From: Clostridiales bacterium
GTDB lineage: Bacteria > Bacillota > Clostridia > Saccharofermentanales > Saccharofermentanaceae
DNA: 51,383 bases
Reading direction: 5' to 3'
Assembly: GCA_017519205.1 (NCBI GenBank)
Contig: JAFWSW010000102.1
Location: 1-51,383, forward strand
Both the position numbers and the translations under genes were made by a program. Positions 1-7,334 of this stretch are shown piece by piece (the first letter of the stretch is position 1; each line of letters starts with the position of its first letter). The notes under the pieces are model-generated. The model was not told the DNA's origin. It worked only from the letters and a program-made list of their open reading frames with translations, and made no database searches.

Positions 1-572
1 AGATTCTTTCCGTCTTTCCATTGCCCATATCGATGTCGATGATCTCATATCCATTCTCTTTAGCTGACTTATCGATATCAAATGGTGTAGGGACCGGAGT
101 AGGTGTATTTGTCGGAACCGCCGTGCTTGTAGGGGCAGGTGTTGCCGTTGGCTTTGGTGGTGTAGTTGGAACAGGTGTTGGAGTAGCCGTCTGTGTTGGT
201 GTAGGCGTCTCTGTCGCTTTTGGTGCCGAAGTCGGTTTTGGCGCTTCCGCTGTCGTGGTCGCAACCGGTTCTGGTGCGGTCTCAGAAGAAGTCGTCACTT
301 CTCCAGTCGTCTCTGAGGTCTCTTGAGATGTCGTAGATTCGACTGTTTCTGTATCGGATTGAACCGTGTCGTCTGGCTTCGTAATATTTCCTTCTATCTG
401 GGATTCACCTGCATCTTGTGCTGGAATCGTTTCATCGATCGGCTCTGCTGATTCTGATGTAATCTCGTTATCGTTTTTCCCGATTTCTGTATCACTCTGA
501 TTCTTGCATCCAACGATTCCGAGGATCACAGCCAGGATCAGAACAGTAGCCATAAGCTTTCTGTGTCTCATA
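1..572 (-). CDS. Lipoprotein with Pro/Thr-rich linker (3' end outside window)
   Basis: About 190 codons are visible; the gene runs off the left edge, so its C-terminal domain is unseen. The N-terminus (MRHRKLMATVLILAVILG) is a basic, then hydrophobic signal peptide followed by a lipobox IVGC, so the mature protein should be lipidated on Cys22 and anchored outside the membrane. Next comes an acidic Ser/Thr/Glu-rich stretch, then a long TPTPTQTATP-type linker (roughly residues 110-160), a typical flexible spacer of clostridial surface proteins. The last visible residues (DIDKSAKENGYEIIDIDMG) seem to begin a folded domain. The start is set by AGGAGG placed 8 bases upstream. The function cannot be assigned without the missing part. 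Confidence 0.85.
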
Positions 573-604
573 CTGTGTCCTCCTATGATCTTCGAAACTT
601 AGTT

Positions 605-632
605 CGAGTACTTGTTACCTCAAATGTACTCG
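605..632. repeat. Inverted repeat between lipoprotein and spoVG-like gene
   Basis: CGAGTAC (605-611) and GTACTCG (626-632) are perfect 7-base arms around a 14-base spacer, 33 bases upstream of the lipoprotein start and 37 bases after the spoVG-like stop. No T-tract follows on either strand, so an operator or leader hairpin is as likely as a terminator. Confidence 0.35.
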
Positions 633-668
633 CATTTTCATCTCTTGTCCATAGGGGACCCTTCGAAA

Positions 669-1112
669 TCACATAGTCTGTCCCATTATTGGTACTGAGT
701 CGGGTTCCGATGGCTCATCGGTCAATGAAAAAGGGAGCGTTCCATCCTCTTCCAGAAGAGGCGGCGGTGTCATGGGAGCGTTTTGTCCCGAGTTATTCCC
801 TTTATACTGCTGTGAAAGCACTTGTGCCTGATTGTATGCGTCCATGACTGACTTTACGATAGCCTGTCTGAACGCTGCATTTGTGGGATGAGCTACTTCG
901 AAATACTTCGTCTCCCCTTTTCTTTCTGATGCTCTCTGCGGCATTGATACGAAAAGCCCTTTCGGGCCTTCTACAACGCTCAAGCCATGTACGGCAAAAC
1001 AGTTTCCGATCGTGATTGTCGCTGCAGCTTTCTTCGACATATTAGGATCATTGTTCATCCAAGTGATCTTTGCTGTGACTTCCGGTGTGTTCATCTGGTT
1101 ATTCTCGTTCAT
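669..1112 (-). CDS. SpoVG-like protein with extended C-terminus
   Basis: The first ~95 residues match the SpoVG family of small nucleic-acid-binding regulators (septation and sporulation): a beta-strand with an ATITIGNCFAVHGLSVVEG-type core, then GLFVSMPQR, then EVAHPTNAAFRQ and the helix IVKSVMDAYNQA. SpoVG is normally 85-100 residues; this protein has 147, with an added low-complexity acidic/proline tail (NAPMTPPPLLEEDGTLPF onward). A strong AGGAGG precedes the ATG. It is the last gene of a four-gene leftward cluster with YodL-DUF3846, AbrB-like and DUF6075-like genes, a context seen on integrative elements rather than around chromosomal spoVG (usually near glmU or purR). A mobile-element paralogue is therefore more likely than the housekeeping copy; this is inference. 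Confidence 0.8.
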   Translation of the reverse strand: MNENNQMNTPEVTAKITWMNNDPNMSKKAAATITIGNCFAVHGLSVVEGPKGLFVSMPQRASERKGETKYFEVAHPTNAAFRQAIVKSVMDAYNQAQVLSQQYKGNNSGQNAPMTPPPLLEEDGTLPFSLTDEPSEPDSVPIMGQTM

Positions 1113-1131
1113 AGTTTTGTCCTCCTGTTTC

Positions 1132-1794
1132 TTAAACCATAGTGATCATGGAAAACCCGACATCTGCGTCTGTTTCTTCCTGGCTGATATCCGGGGCTTC
1201 CTTATACTTATCCATGTACTTCTTGACTTCTTCATCTGTAAGGGATCGGCATCCATCCTCGGTCAATCCGACAACAAAGAAGTTTCCGGCAATAATGCCG
1301 CCGCCATCGAGATACCTGTTTCCTTCTTTACACTTGATCTTCGCTTCTTCGTCTCCGACCAGTGCCGTTTCATCCGGGTTATAGATAAACTCAATATATC
1401 CGCCTACCGCCTGCTGTTTGGCAGCAAGTGTATCCGGGATCTCCGCAACATGCGGTTCTTCATGTGGTTCCACGAAAAGAACTCGGATATTGTCACTGCT
1501 GTTTACCAAGGATTCATCGAAATCAATCGTTCTGAATCCCTTGATATCGCAGTAGAATGCGCCATAGTCTGTAACAACTACATCCGATACAGTCATGGCA
1601 TTCCCGAAGTACAGTGGATGCGGATCGACGGAATTGAACAAAGAAAAAGCACCCTCAAGGTGCTTCACATCGGCTTCGGCATCAAATACCTTCTTGTAGA
1701 TTCTCGGGTCGACCTCGTCGATTTCCTTAAAACTCCTACACTTCACTCTGAGATCGTCCTTACTGGGATCGATCTGGTAGATCTTCATCCTCAC
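1132..1794 (-). CDS. YodL-like / DUF3846 two-domain protein
   Basis: Residues ~1-95 resemble the YodL domain (YQI at the start, a central HPLYFGNAMTVSDVVV segment). Residues ~115-185 resemble DUF3846 (AAKQQAVGGYIEFIYN, then GGGIIAGNFFVVGL). Both domains have unknown function and occur together mainly in accessory proteins of Gram-positive conjugative elements. The start is a GTG: GGGAGGTGAT lies at ideal distance from it, while the ATG six bases further in would be too far. The GTG overlaps the stop of the upstream AbrB-like gene by four bases (GTGA), so translation is probably coupled. A single AAAAGCAC motif lies inside at 1645. Confidence 0.75.
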   Translation of the reverse strand: MRMKIYQIDPSKDDLRVKCRSFKEIDEVDPRIYKKVFDAEADVKHLEGAFSLFNSVDPHPLYFGNAMTVSDVVVTDYGAFYCDIKGFRTIDFDESLVNSSDNIRVLFVEPHEEPHVAEIPDTLAAKQQAVGGYIEFIYNPDETALVGDEEAKIKCKEGNRYLDGGGIIAGNFFVVGLTEDGCRSLTDEEVKKYMDKYKEAPDISQEETDADVGFSMITMV

Positions 1795-2081
1795 TTGGAA
1801 TCACCTCCCAATCCAAGAATGTTTTCCAGTACGAAAAGAACTTTTCCCAGATCAATGTCAGCCTTCCCAGACAGGATCCAGACCATGATGTCCTCATCTG
1901 CCGGTTCTTTCTTATCGTTACAGTAGTCACAGATCTTCTCTTTCTCGATGATGATTCCGTTACCGTCAGGAGTTTTCTTAAAAGAAATGAAGTCTCCGTC
2001 CTTGATCTTCAAAGCACGTCTCATGCTCCACGGAATAGTTGTTCTACCTTCAATACCGATCTGCTTAATAATCTTACTCAT
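1791..2081 (-). CDS. AbrB/SpoVT-family DNA-binding protein
   Basis: A 96-residue protein whose first ~50 residues form a swapped-hairpin AbrB/MazE domain (GIEGRTTIPWSMRRALKIKDG, split here by the Thr-Thr-Ile-Pro hallmark, then DFISFKKTPDGNGIII). A CxxC pair (CDYC, about residue 53) opens the C-terminal part, as in AbrB-like proteins of mobile elements, and may bind metal. It probably acts as a dimeric transcription regulator, perhaps of its own cluster. GAGGT lies 9 bases before the ATG. The stop overlaps the GTG of the YodL-DUF3846 gene. Confidence 0.8.
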   Translation of the reverse strand: MSKIIKQIGIEGRTTIPWSMRRALKIKDGDFISFKKTPDGNGIIIEKEKICDYCNDKKEPADEDIMVWILSGKADIDLGKVLFVLENILGLGGDSK

Positions 2082-2144
2082 ATGTCTTTACCTCGTTTTT
2101 GAAAATGTTTGAAAAAGTGGTTATTATTTCTGGAAAGTGCGTAA

Positions 2145-2525
2145 TTACGCATATTCCGGCTCGATTCTCTCAAGTTCTGCGCCTTCAAATCCGAATCTTA
2201 GGAAGAGGATCGCTTCAAAAATCAGAGAGAATGCCTCGTTTGGAATCGTTTCCGGATCAGCCAGATCTCTCAAGATCACGGCATCCGAAAAGTGATAGAT
2301 ATCGTATGCAGCATTGAAAAGAGCCTGTTCCGTGACTGTCTGGGGTTCAAAAGCGCAAAGATCCATATCCAGTTCCGAAAAACCGATACACTTCTTCACT
2401 TCCTTCCAGATTCCCTTCTTCGCTGTCAGGAGATAACATGCCGCAACCTCATCACGGTTATCCGTATCAATCAACGCACAAGCTTCTCTGAATCTCTTCT
2501 CATGCTTCTCACTAATAAATCTCAT
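2145..2525 (-). CDS. Hypothetical protein, DUF6075-like
   Basis: A 126-residue, acidic, helical protein opening with FISEKHEKRFREA, which resembles the start of DUF6075 proteins (FLSEEHEKRF...), a family of unknown function found on Gram-positive phages and conjugative elements. No catalytic motif is seen. The start has a textbook AGGAGG and is the first gene of the leftward cluster. The family assignment is from memory of the N-terminal pattern only and is tentative. Confidence 0.6.
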   Translation of the reverse strand: MRFISEKHEKRFREACALIDTDNRDEVAACYLLTAKKGIWKEVKKCIGFSELDMDLCAFEPQTVTEQALFNAAYDIYHFSDAVILRDLADPETIPNEAFSLIFEAILFLRFGFEGAELERIEPEYA

Positions 2526-2575
2526 ATGAAAAAACCTCCTAAAGGACTGTTAAATATATATGTATATAAAAGAAA

Positions 2576-2618
2576 ACCACCTTATTCGTTTGAATAAACA
2601 ACAACTGAATAAGGTGGT
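2576..2618 (-). terminator. 12-bp stem-loop, likely leftward terminator
   Basis: ACCACCTTATTC (2576-2587) and GAATAAGGTGGT (2607-2618) are perfect complements with a 19-base loop. Read leftward, the stem is followed by TTTCTTTTATATA, so it fits an intrinsic terminator insulating the accessory cluster from the tRNA side. The loop carries a second GAATAA (2592-2597) that can pair with TTATTC (2582-2587), giving an alternative smaller hairpin. Confidence 0.55.
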
Positions 2619-2721
2619 AAGAAGGTGACAAAATGAAAAACGCGTGCGTTCGACTCACTCCTAATTGGAAAACCGGGAAAATATATCTACAAAATCGCTA
2701 TGTTGCCGGACAAAAGATAAA

Positions 2722-2748
2722 GGACCGAAAACGTCCTGTTTTCAGTCC
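2722..2748 (-). terminator. Rho-independent terminator of tRNA-Ser
   Basis: Arms 2722-2732 and 2738-2748 pair over 11 positions (one G-U) around a 5-base loop. Read leftward the stem is followed by TTTATCTTTT. It lies 36 bases beyond the tRNA 3' end and so ends its transcript. Confidence 0.8.
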
Positions 2749-2783
2749 TTTTCTTAACATATATCGAATAGATACATGTATCA

Positions 2784-2876
2784 TGGCGGAGAAGGAGGGA
2801 GTCGAACCCTCGCGCGGCTGTTACACCACCTAAAGCTTTAGCAAAGCCTCCCCTTCGGCCTCTTGGGTACTTCTCC
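2784..2876 (-). tRNA. tRNA-Ser (anticodon GCU)
   Basis: A 93-base gene read leftward. Acceptor arms GGAGAAG (2870-2876) and CTTCTCC (2788-2794) pair fully. The anticodon loop TTGCTAA carries GCT, reading AGC/AGU serine codons. A long variable arm, as in class II tRNA-Ser, and a T-arm with GGTTCGACTCC are present, and the 3' CCA is encoded (2784-2786). It is a possible attachment site for the accessory genes to its left. Confidence 0.97.
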
Positions 2877-2914
2877 ATGCCGAAGTCATTTGCTTCTATT
2901 GAAGCGCAGAAGTT

Positions 2915-2923
2915 ATTCTACCA
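2915..2923 (-). promoter_or_regulatory. Extended -10 promoter of tRNA-Ser
   Basis: Read leftward, TGGTAGAAT gives a TGn-extended -10 (TAGAAT) about 39 bases before the mature tRNA 5' end. The -35 (TGGCAA, 17-base spacer) is poor, consistent with an extended -10 promoter. Confidence 0.45.
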
Positions 2924-2995
2924 TAGATACCGTGACTTTGCCACTCTTTTTTTCAGTAGCGGCTTCAGATGCCAGTATAACGGTGCTTTCCCGCC

Positions 2996-4777
2996 TCAGC
3001 TGGCGTTGCGGAGGCGCCGTTCTTCCTGCATTTTCTTCTTATGCTCTTTGATGCCTTTTCTTCCCTGACCGATTCCTTCAGGTACAGGGGTTTCATCGAT
3101 CTCGATGTACTTCTCGTTATGGAAACGGCGGCTCATTTCCGGATCGAGGTGGAAATAGTCATCGATCTCCTGATCCGAGATATCCGGTGCAAACTTCCTT
3201 CTTCTCAGGCTTCCGAAGCGCTTTTTGTTGTACTCTTTCCAGAGGATCAGGGCGAGAAGTTCGATCAGGGTGGCGACGAACAGGATAAAGAAGAAACGCT
3301 CGGTCTGGCGGACCTTGTTGAGATCATAAAAGAGGAATTCCTTCACCGGACGATTCATCTTGTCGCAGATAATGCCGTAGATCATGTAGACGAAATACAC
3401 GAGCATATAGATCCAAGCTACAAGTGTCAGGATCACTCCGATGACCTTTTTCCAGGTCTTCTGCTTATTCTCATGCTCGATGTGGGATTCGTGGTTCATT
3501 TCATAATCGGAAACTTCCTGAGAGACCACGTTTGCCTGGCCGCTCTCTTCTTTCTGGGACTGGGTAATGCCCCGGTCCGGACTCTTCCAGGTCGCCAATT
3601 TCTTTCGAGGAAGGATGGTCTTAAACAGTGCACCGAGTGTGATGAACACGTTGATGTACCAGTACACGATCGGATACCAGATCACGCTCCATGTACTTTT
3701 GAGGATATTCTTGTCGTACTTGGATTCAAGAAACATTGCAACTACGAACTGGAACAGACAGACGAACGACAGGAACTGGCTTTTCCATATCAGTTCAGTA
3801 TATATGTGTTCGCCGCGGATCTCCGATGTAACCAGAAGGACCGTCAGGATCAGCCAGCATACGGACCAGAAGAAAGAGGCAACCTGCTCCAGATAGATCG
3901 GTGTCATTCTTCTTCTTCGCCAGCTCTTAAAGATATCCCAGTGACGGAACACGACTTCGAGTCCGCCCTCGGCCCAGCGTTTTCGCTGACGCCACAGTCC
4001 CTTGATCGTCTCCGGAACCAGCATCCAGCAGAGGGCTCTTGGTTCATATCGTACATCCCAGAAATTCTTCTCCAGTTTCCATGTGACTGCGATGTCCTCG
4101 GTCATCATGTCGCGGTCCCAGAAACCACAGTCCAGAAGTGCTCTTTTTCTATACGCCACACATACACCGGAAACGGTCATGACCTTGCCGAGGACGCGCT
4201 GTGTGCGCTTGATTAGGCTGATGATACTTGCATATTCGCAGAGCTGGATCCTTCCGAGAAGAGATCCTCTGTTCCGGACGCGGGGGTTTCCGGTCACGGC
4301 TCCGACACGCTCGCCGTTATGCTTGTTTACGAAATGGGAGACCATGTAGGTCAGCGCATCTTTATCAAGATATGAATCCGCATCGACTCCGACCAGGATC
4401 TCTCCCTTGGAAGCAATGAGTCCGAGGTAAAGCGCATTCGCCTTACCGCAGTTTTTCTTCAGATCAACGACACGTACCATGTCGTACTTCTCGGAAAGAG
4501 CCTTCATGACCCGCGCTGTATCATCGGAGCTTCCATCGTTGATCAGGATGATCTCATATGCGGGATAGTTCAGTTTTGTCATCTGTTCGACAACAGGAAT
4601 CAGCACGGCACCTTCGTTATGTGCAGGCATAAGAATAGAGACGAATGGTGTTCTCTCCAGTTTGAGAGAACACTTTCGCTCATTGGAATGATAAAAGATC
4701 AGGGAACCAAGTACCCACATCATGGCCATGATCGCCGGGTACCAAAAAACAAATTCCACCATCCAGCCCAAATACAT
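2996..4777 (-). CDS. Membrane glycosyltransferase 2, PgaC-PgaD-like fusion
   Basis: A processive GT2 synthase of 593 residues. One membrane segment (~5-28) is followed by the catalytic domain (~44-275): SILMPAHNEG, INDGSSDD, the VDADS DxD-type motif, MTED, and the QRKRW motif that binds the growing chain. Three more membrane segments (~290-410) follow. After a polar linker (~415-460) come two extra membrane helices and a tail with WKEYNKKRF, then FAPDISDQEIDDYFHLD, which resembles PgaD, normally a separate subunit. In E. coli, PgaC and PgaD together bind c-di-GMP and make poly-beta-1,6-GlcNAc. The product here is inferred to be PNAG-like; hyaluronan- or cellulose-type glycans are not excluded. 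A structured leader with a terminator precedes the gene. Confidence 0.85.
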   Translation of the reverse strand: MYLGWMVEFVFWYPAIMAMMWVLGSLIFYHSNERKCSLKLERTPFVSILMPAHNEGAVLIPVVEQMTKLNYPAYEIILINDGSSDDTARVMKALSEKYDMVRVVDLKKNCGKANALYLGLIASKGEILVGVDADSYLDKDALTYMVSHFVNKHNGERVGAVTGNPRVRNRGSLLGRIQLCEYASIISLIKRTQRVLGKVMTVSGVCVAYRKRALLDCGFWDRDMMTEDIAVTWKLEKNFWDVRYEPRALCWMLVPETIKGLWRQRKRWAEGGLEVVFRHWDIFKSWRRRRMTPIYLEQVASFFWSVCWLILTVLLVTSEIRGEHIYTELIWKSQFLSFVCLFQFVVAMFLESKYDKNILKSTWSVIWYPIVYWYINVFITLGALFKTILPRKKLATWKSPDRGITQSQKEESGQANVVSQEVSDYEMNHESHIEHENKQKTWKKVIGVILTLVAWIYMLVYFVYMIYGIICDKMNRPVKEFLFYDLNKVRQTERFFFILFVATLIELLALILWKEYNKKRFGSLRRRKFAPDISDQEIDDYFHLDPEMSRRFHNEKYIEIDETPVPEGIGQGRKGIKEHKKKMQEERRLRNAS

Positions 4778-4851
4778 TCTTGTGCCTGTCCCTCGCTGCT
4801 AATACTAAGATGTCTGATTGATTCTGTCGTTTCTGAGATGTCATGAATGCC

Positions 4852-4904
4852 AAAATAGGGGCATTTGTTATCGTCTGCGTAAATATATCAGACACAAACG
4901 CCCC
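4852..4904 (-). terminator. Intrinsic terminator in the leader of the PgaCD-like gene
   Basis: Read leftward, GGGGCGTTTGT (4904-4894) pairs with ACAAATGCCCC (4868-4858) over 11 positions with one G-U; inside it GTCTG (4893-4889) pairs with CAGAC (4877-4873). TATTTT follows. It lies 215-90 bases upstream of the glycosyltransferase start, so it is either the rmuC terminator or, more interestingly, an attenuator for the downstream gene. Its left arm also carries GTTTGT, complementary to ACAAAC (4975-4970) in the preceding aptamer-like region. Confidence 0.75.
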
Positions 4905-4989
4905 CGGTCAACCGACAAATTCTACATATTTTCAAGGGTTTTCTGGCTTTTGTCCCCATGATTTCACCAGTTTGTTCCCGGTCAAACCG
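4905..4989 (-). promoter_or_regulatory. Candidate riboswitch-like leader, c-di-GMP-I-like blocks
   Basis: Read leftward, this stretch shows in order ACAAACT, GGTGAAATCA, GGGGACAAAAGCC, a short A-rich segment, and GTCGGTTGACCG. These correspond in order and spacing (~71 bases) to blocks of the GEMM-I c-di-GMP aptamer (GCAAACC, a GAAA-loop hairpin, GGGACGCAAAGCC, GCCGGGUUACCG). The match is imperfect: the third block lacks one base of the conserved GACGCAAAGC, and the GAAA loop pairs only weakly. CGGTTTGACCG and CGGTTGACCG flank the region. A terminator follows at once. The structured, terminator-linked leader is seen; the ligand class is inference. Confidence 0.35.
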
Positions 4990-4992
4990 CGA

Positions 4993-6345
4993 CTATGTAC
5001 CATCCGAAAGGAAGAGACCCTCATCAAGTTCCGTGATGTTCCGAAGCGCACGGTTGACCGCATTCGTACGTGTGGTCTGAAGCACATCGAGGTTGTTCGT
5101 CGCGGATTCCAGGCTCTTTCTGACTTTCACGAGAGCTTCCTCGTATTTCCCGAATTCCTTCTTCACGGCGCCCAGCGTGCGCTCGATCTCGTGGGACTTC
5201 TTCTCGATCGCCAGCGCCTGGAAGTAGTTCGTCACGGTACTTAGAATCGCCATGAGCGTATACGGGCCGGCTACGGTAACGTGCAGCTGGTTCAGCTCTT
5301 CTAGCAGGTCGAGATTAACGATCTCGGAATACATGCCCTCAAATGGAACGAAGAGGATCGCATACGGGGTCGTATCCGGTACACTGATATACTTCTCGGC
5401 GATGGTCTTCGCGTCTTCACGGATCGCGACGCCGAATTCCTTTTTCGCTCTTGTTATCGCATCTTTCTCCCCGGAATCGTATGCCTGTAACAGTGTTTCA
5501 TATCTATCCAGATGGCACTTGGAGTCGATCGGAAGATAGAAGAAACCGTTTCCTTCTCTGGTCGGCATCTTGATGGCGATCTCGACATGATCGGAAGAAC
5601 CCGGCTTGGTCGGGACCTCGACATCATACTGCTGAGGAGTAAGAACATCGGCAATGATCTGCTTGAGCTGGACCTCTCCGAGGATGCCTCGTGTCTTGAC
5701 ACCATTCAGTGTCTTCTCGAGACTTCCCACCTGATTGGAGATACCCTTCAGCTCTCCCATCGTCTTCTGAAGTTCCGTCATCTGCGTAAGTACGCCCTTG
5801 AAGCTTTTCTCAAACTGTTCGTTTAGCGTCTTATCCAGCTTCTCATTTACCGTTTCACGGATCTTCTCAATCTGCTGGTTATTCTCATTACGCATCCTCG
5901 TAAAGTCTTCATGGAAGGTCTCCGTCAACTTCGAAAGGCGTGTCTCCATAGACTTGTGAAGTGTATCCATACCACTGGTCAGGATCTTTGTGTTTCCTTC
6001 GAGAAGTGCGGTGTTTCTCTCCTTATCCGTCTTCAGAACAGCCACGATACTGTTATTCATCGTGTCGAATTTCTGGGCATACAGACGGTTACTGAGGGTG
6101 TTCATCTCCTCGTTATGACGTCTCGTAGTTTCCTGCTGGTCGTTCTCCACACGGGTCAGCGTCTCTTCCATAGAAGAGATCCGCTGGTCGATGACCTTAC
6201 TTAACTGATCCTGCATCCGCGACGGATCATCGCTCTGACGGGACGCGAGAATATGTACTCCCGCGTATGTCCGCAGAAGAAGAAATGCCGCGATCAGAAC
6301 CACTACGAGCACTATAGAGCTTAGGATCAATACTGCAATCTCCAT
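4993..6345 (-). CDS. rmuC: RmuC-family protein
   Basis: A 450-residue protein: an N-terminal membrane segment (~4-26, IAVLILSSIVLVVVLIAAFL), a long coiled coil (~45-180), and the RmuC domain with GILGEVQLKQIIADVLTP, FYLPIDSKCHLD, PDTTPYAILFVPFEGMY and TLMAILSTVTNYF. RmuC has a nuclease-like fold and limits inversions between short inverted repeats in E. coli. I chose the ATG at 6345 because GAAGGAGG lies 6-7 bases upstream and it leads directly into the membrane segment; a longer reading adds 26 unconvincing residues. Confidence 0.9.
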   Translation of the reverse strand: MEIAVLILSSIVLVVVLIAAFLLLRTYAGVHILASRQSDDPSRMQDQLSKVIDQRISSMEETLTRVENDQQETTRRHNEEMNTLSNRLYAQKFDTMNNSIVAVLKTDKERNTALLEGNTKILTSGMDTLHKSMETRLSKLTETFHEDFTRMRNENNQQIEKIRETVNEKLDKTLNEQFEKSFKGVLTQMTELQKTMGELKGISNQVGSLEKTLNGVKTRGILGEVQLKQIIADVLTPQQYDVEVPTKPGSSDHVEIAIKMPTREGNGFFYLPIDSKCHLDRYETLLQAYDSGEKDAITRAKKEFGVAIREDAKTIAEKYISVPDTTPYAILFVPFEGMYSEIVNLDLLEELNQLHVTVAGPYTLMAILSTVTNYFQALAIEKKSHEIERTLGAVKKEFGKYEEALVKVRKSLESATNNLDVLQTTRTNAVNRALRNITELDEGLFLSDGT

Positions 6346-6537
6346 GATTTCCTCCTTCGTCAGGCCTCCCGGTGATTGTGTCAGTGAAATCCGCGTGCAG
6401 TAAATTTTGGAAGCTGCAAGCACACAACACCGGAAAGCCCGCTTCGGTTTTTACAGCTTGAATGATATCAGCCGAACTGTCCAATTATTCGGACTGCAAG
6501 ATGGAGAAAGTAAAAAAGTCGTATTCGGAGTGATTAC

Positions 6538-7221
6538 TCAGTAAACGAAAAGATAGATCCCGAACCACTGTGCAGCAGCGCCAAGGAGCACGAAAATATG
6601 CCAGGTGAAGTGCATGCCGGTATTCTTCTTCGCCTTCGAGAACGGAATCATTCCGATCGTATAGAAGATACCTCCGGCGAGGATCATGATAAACATCCAC
6701 AGGTCATTTTTCACCATGCCGGGAACAAACAGAAGTCCGCTCCAGCCGATAATGAAATAAAGCGCCATGTGCATCGGCTGAAACCGTGCAGGCCCGAAAA
6801 TACTGATGAATGTTATGCCTGTAATGATGAGCGCCCACTGGATACAGAACATGACAAGTCCCTTGGTGTCTCCCCAGTACACGAGGCATAAGGGGGCAAA
6901 AGTACCGCCGATCAGAAGGTAGATCGAACAGTAGTCGAACCTCCGCCAGAGCTTCTTGACGAAGAGGCCGCTTTTCCAAGAATGATACAGGCAGCTCATC
7001 GTAAAGAGAAGGATCAGACAGATGCCGTAAAAACAGGAGGCGAGTACTTTTAGCGAAGTATCGGATTTCAGGAGCATCAGGACAAAAGCCACGATCGAAA
7101 GGAGTGCACCGATTCCATGCGTGATTGCATTTCCGACCTCTTCCAGTGTCGTGAGCTTCGGAGGCTCGTTCTTCTTCGAGATTTCTTCTTTCGTCAGACG
7201 CCTGATCTTCGGGAATCCCAT
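6538..7221 (-). CDS. Hemolysin III / PAQR-family membrane protein
   Basis: A 227-residue protein with seven predicted membrane segments, as in the HlyIII/TrhA/YqfA branch of the PAQR family. Motifs are LEEVGNAITHGIGA at the start of the membrane domain, SCLYHSW in TM2-3, FDYCSIYLLIGGTFAP and HFTWHIFVLLGA in the last segment. The histidines of LYH and HxxxH are the expected metal ligands. The usual LDH is FDY here, a change of one conserved position. Despite the name, these are membrane-homeostasis or zinc-hydrolase-like proteins and hemolysis should not be assumed. AGAAGGAT precedes the ATG. Confidence 0.9.
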   Translation of the reverse strand: MGFPKIRRLTKEEISKKNEPPKLTTLEEVGNAITHGIGALLSIVAFVLMLLKSDTSLKVLASCFYGICLILLFTMSCLYHSWKSGLFVKKLWRRFDYCSIYLLIGGTFAPLCLVYWGDTKGLVMFCIQWALIITGITFISIFGPARFQPMHMALYFIIGWSGLLFVPGMVKNDLWMFIMILAGGIFYTIGMIPFSKAKKNTGMHFTWHIFVLLGAAAQWFGIYLFVY

Positions 7222-7278
7222 TTTATCCTTCTTTCACACAATAGTTCTATTTGAGCAGTAAACTCTCTATTTCAAGTA

Positions 7279-7307
7279 TTGAGAGAAACTCCCTACTATG
7301 ATAATAT
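7279..7307 (+). promoter_or_regulatory. Candidate promoter of the first LacI-GGDEF gene
   Basis: TTGAGA (7279-7284), a 17-base spacer and TAATAT (7302-7307), followed 28 bases later by the ATG with AGAGGTAG as ribosome binding site. CTCTC/GAGAG arms (7264-7284) overlap the -35 and could form an operator. Confidence 0.45.
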
Positions 7308-7334
7308 TTTTTTGTATAAAGAGGTAGTTTTCTT

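Noticed and set aside
21-326. Rightward frame rich in Val/Gly inside the lipoprotein gene
   Set aside because: Shadow of the Pro/Thr linker repeats on the other strand; no ribosome binding site.
3041-4216. 391-codon rightward frame opposite the glycosyltransferase
   Set aside because: Long but without homology or a ribosome binding site; the opposite strand holds an unmistakable GT2 enzyme.
6411-6459. Hairpin AAGCTG...CAGCTT with inner ACCG...CGGT in the rmuC/hemolysin III gap
   Set aside because: The T-run lies on the strand with no upstream gene, the stem is short and broken, and no known RNA family is recognised.
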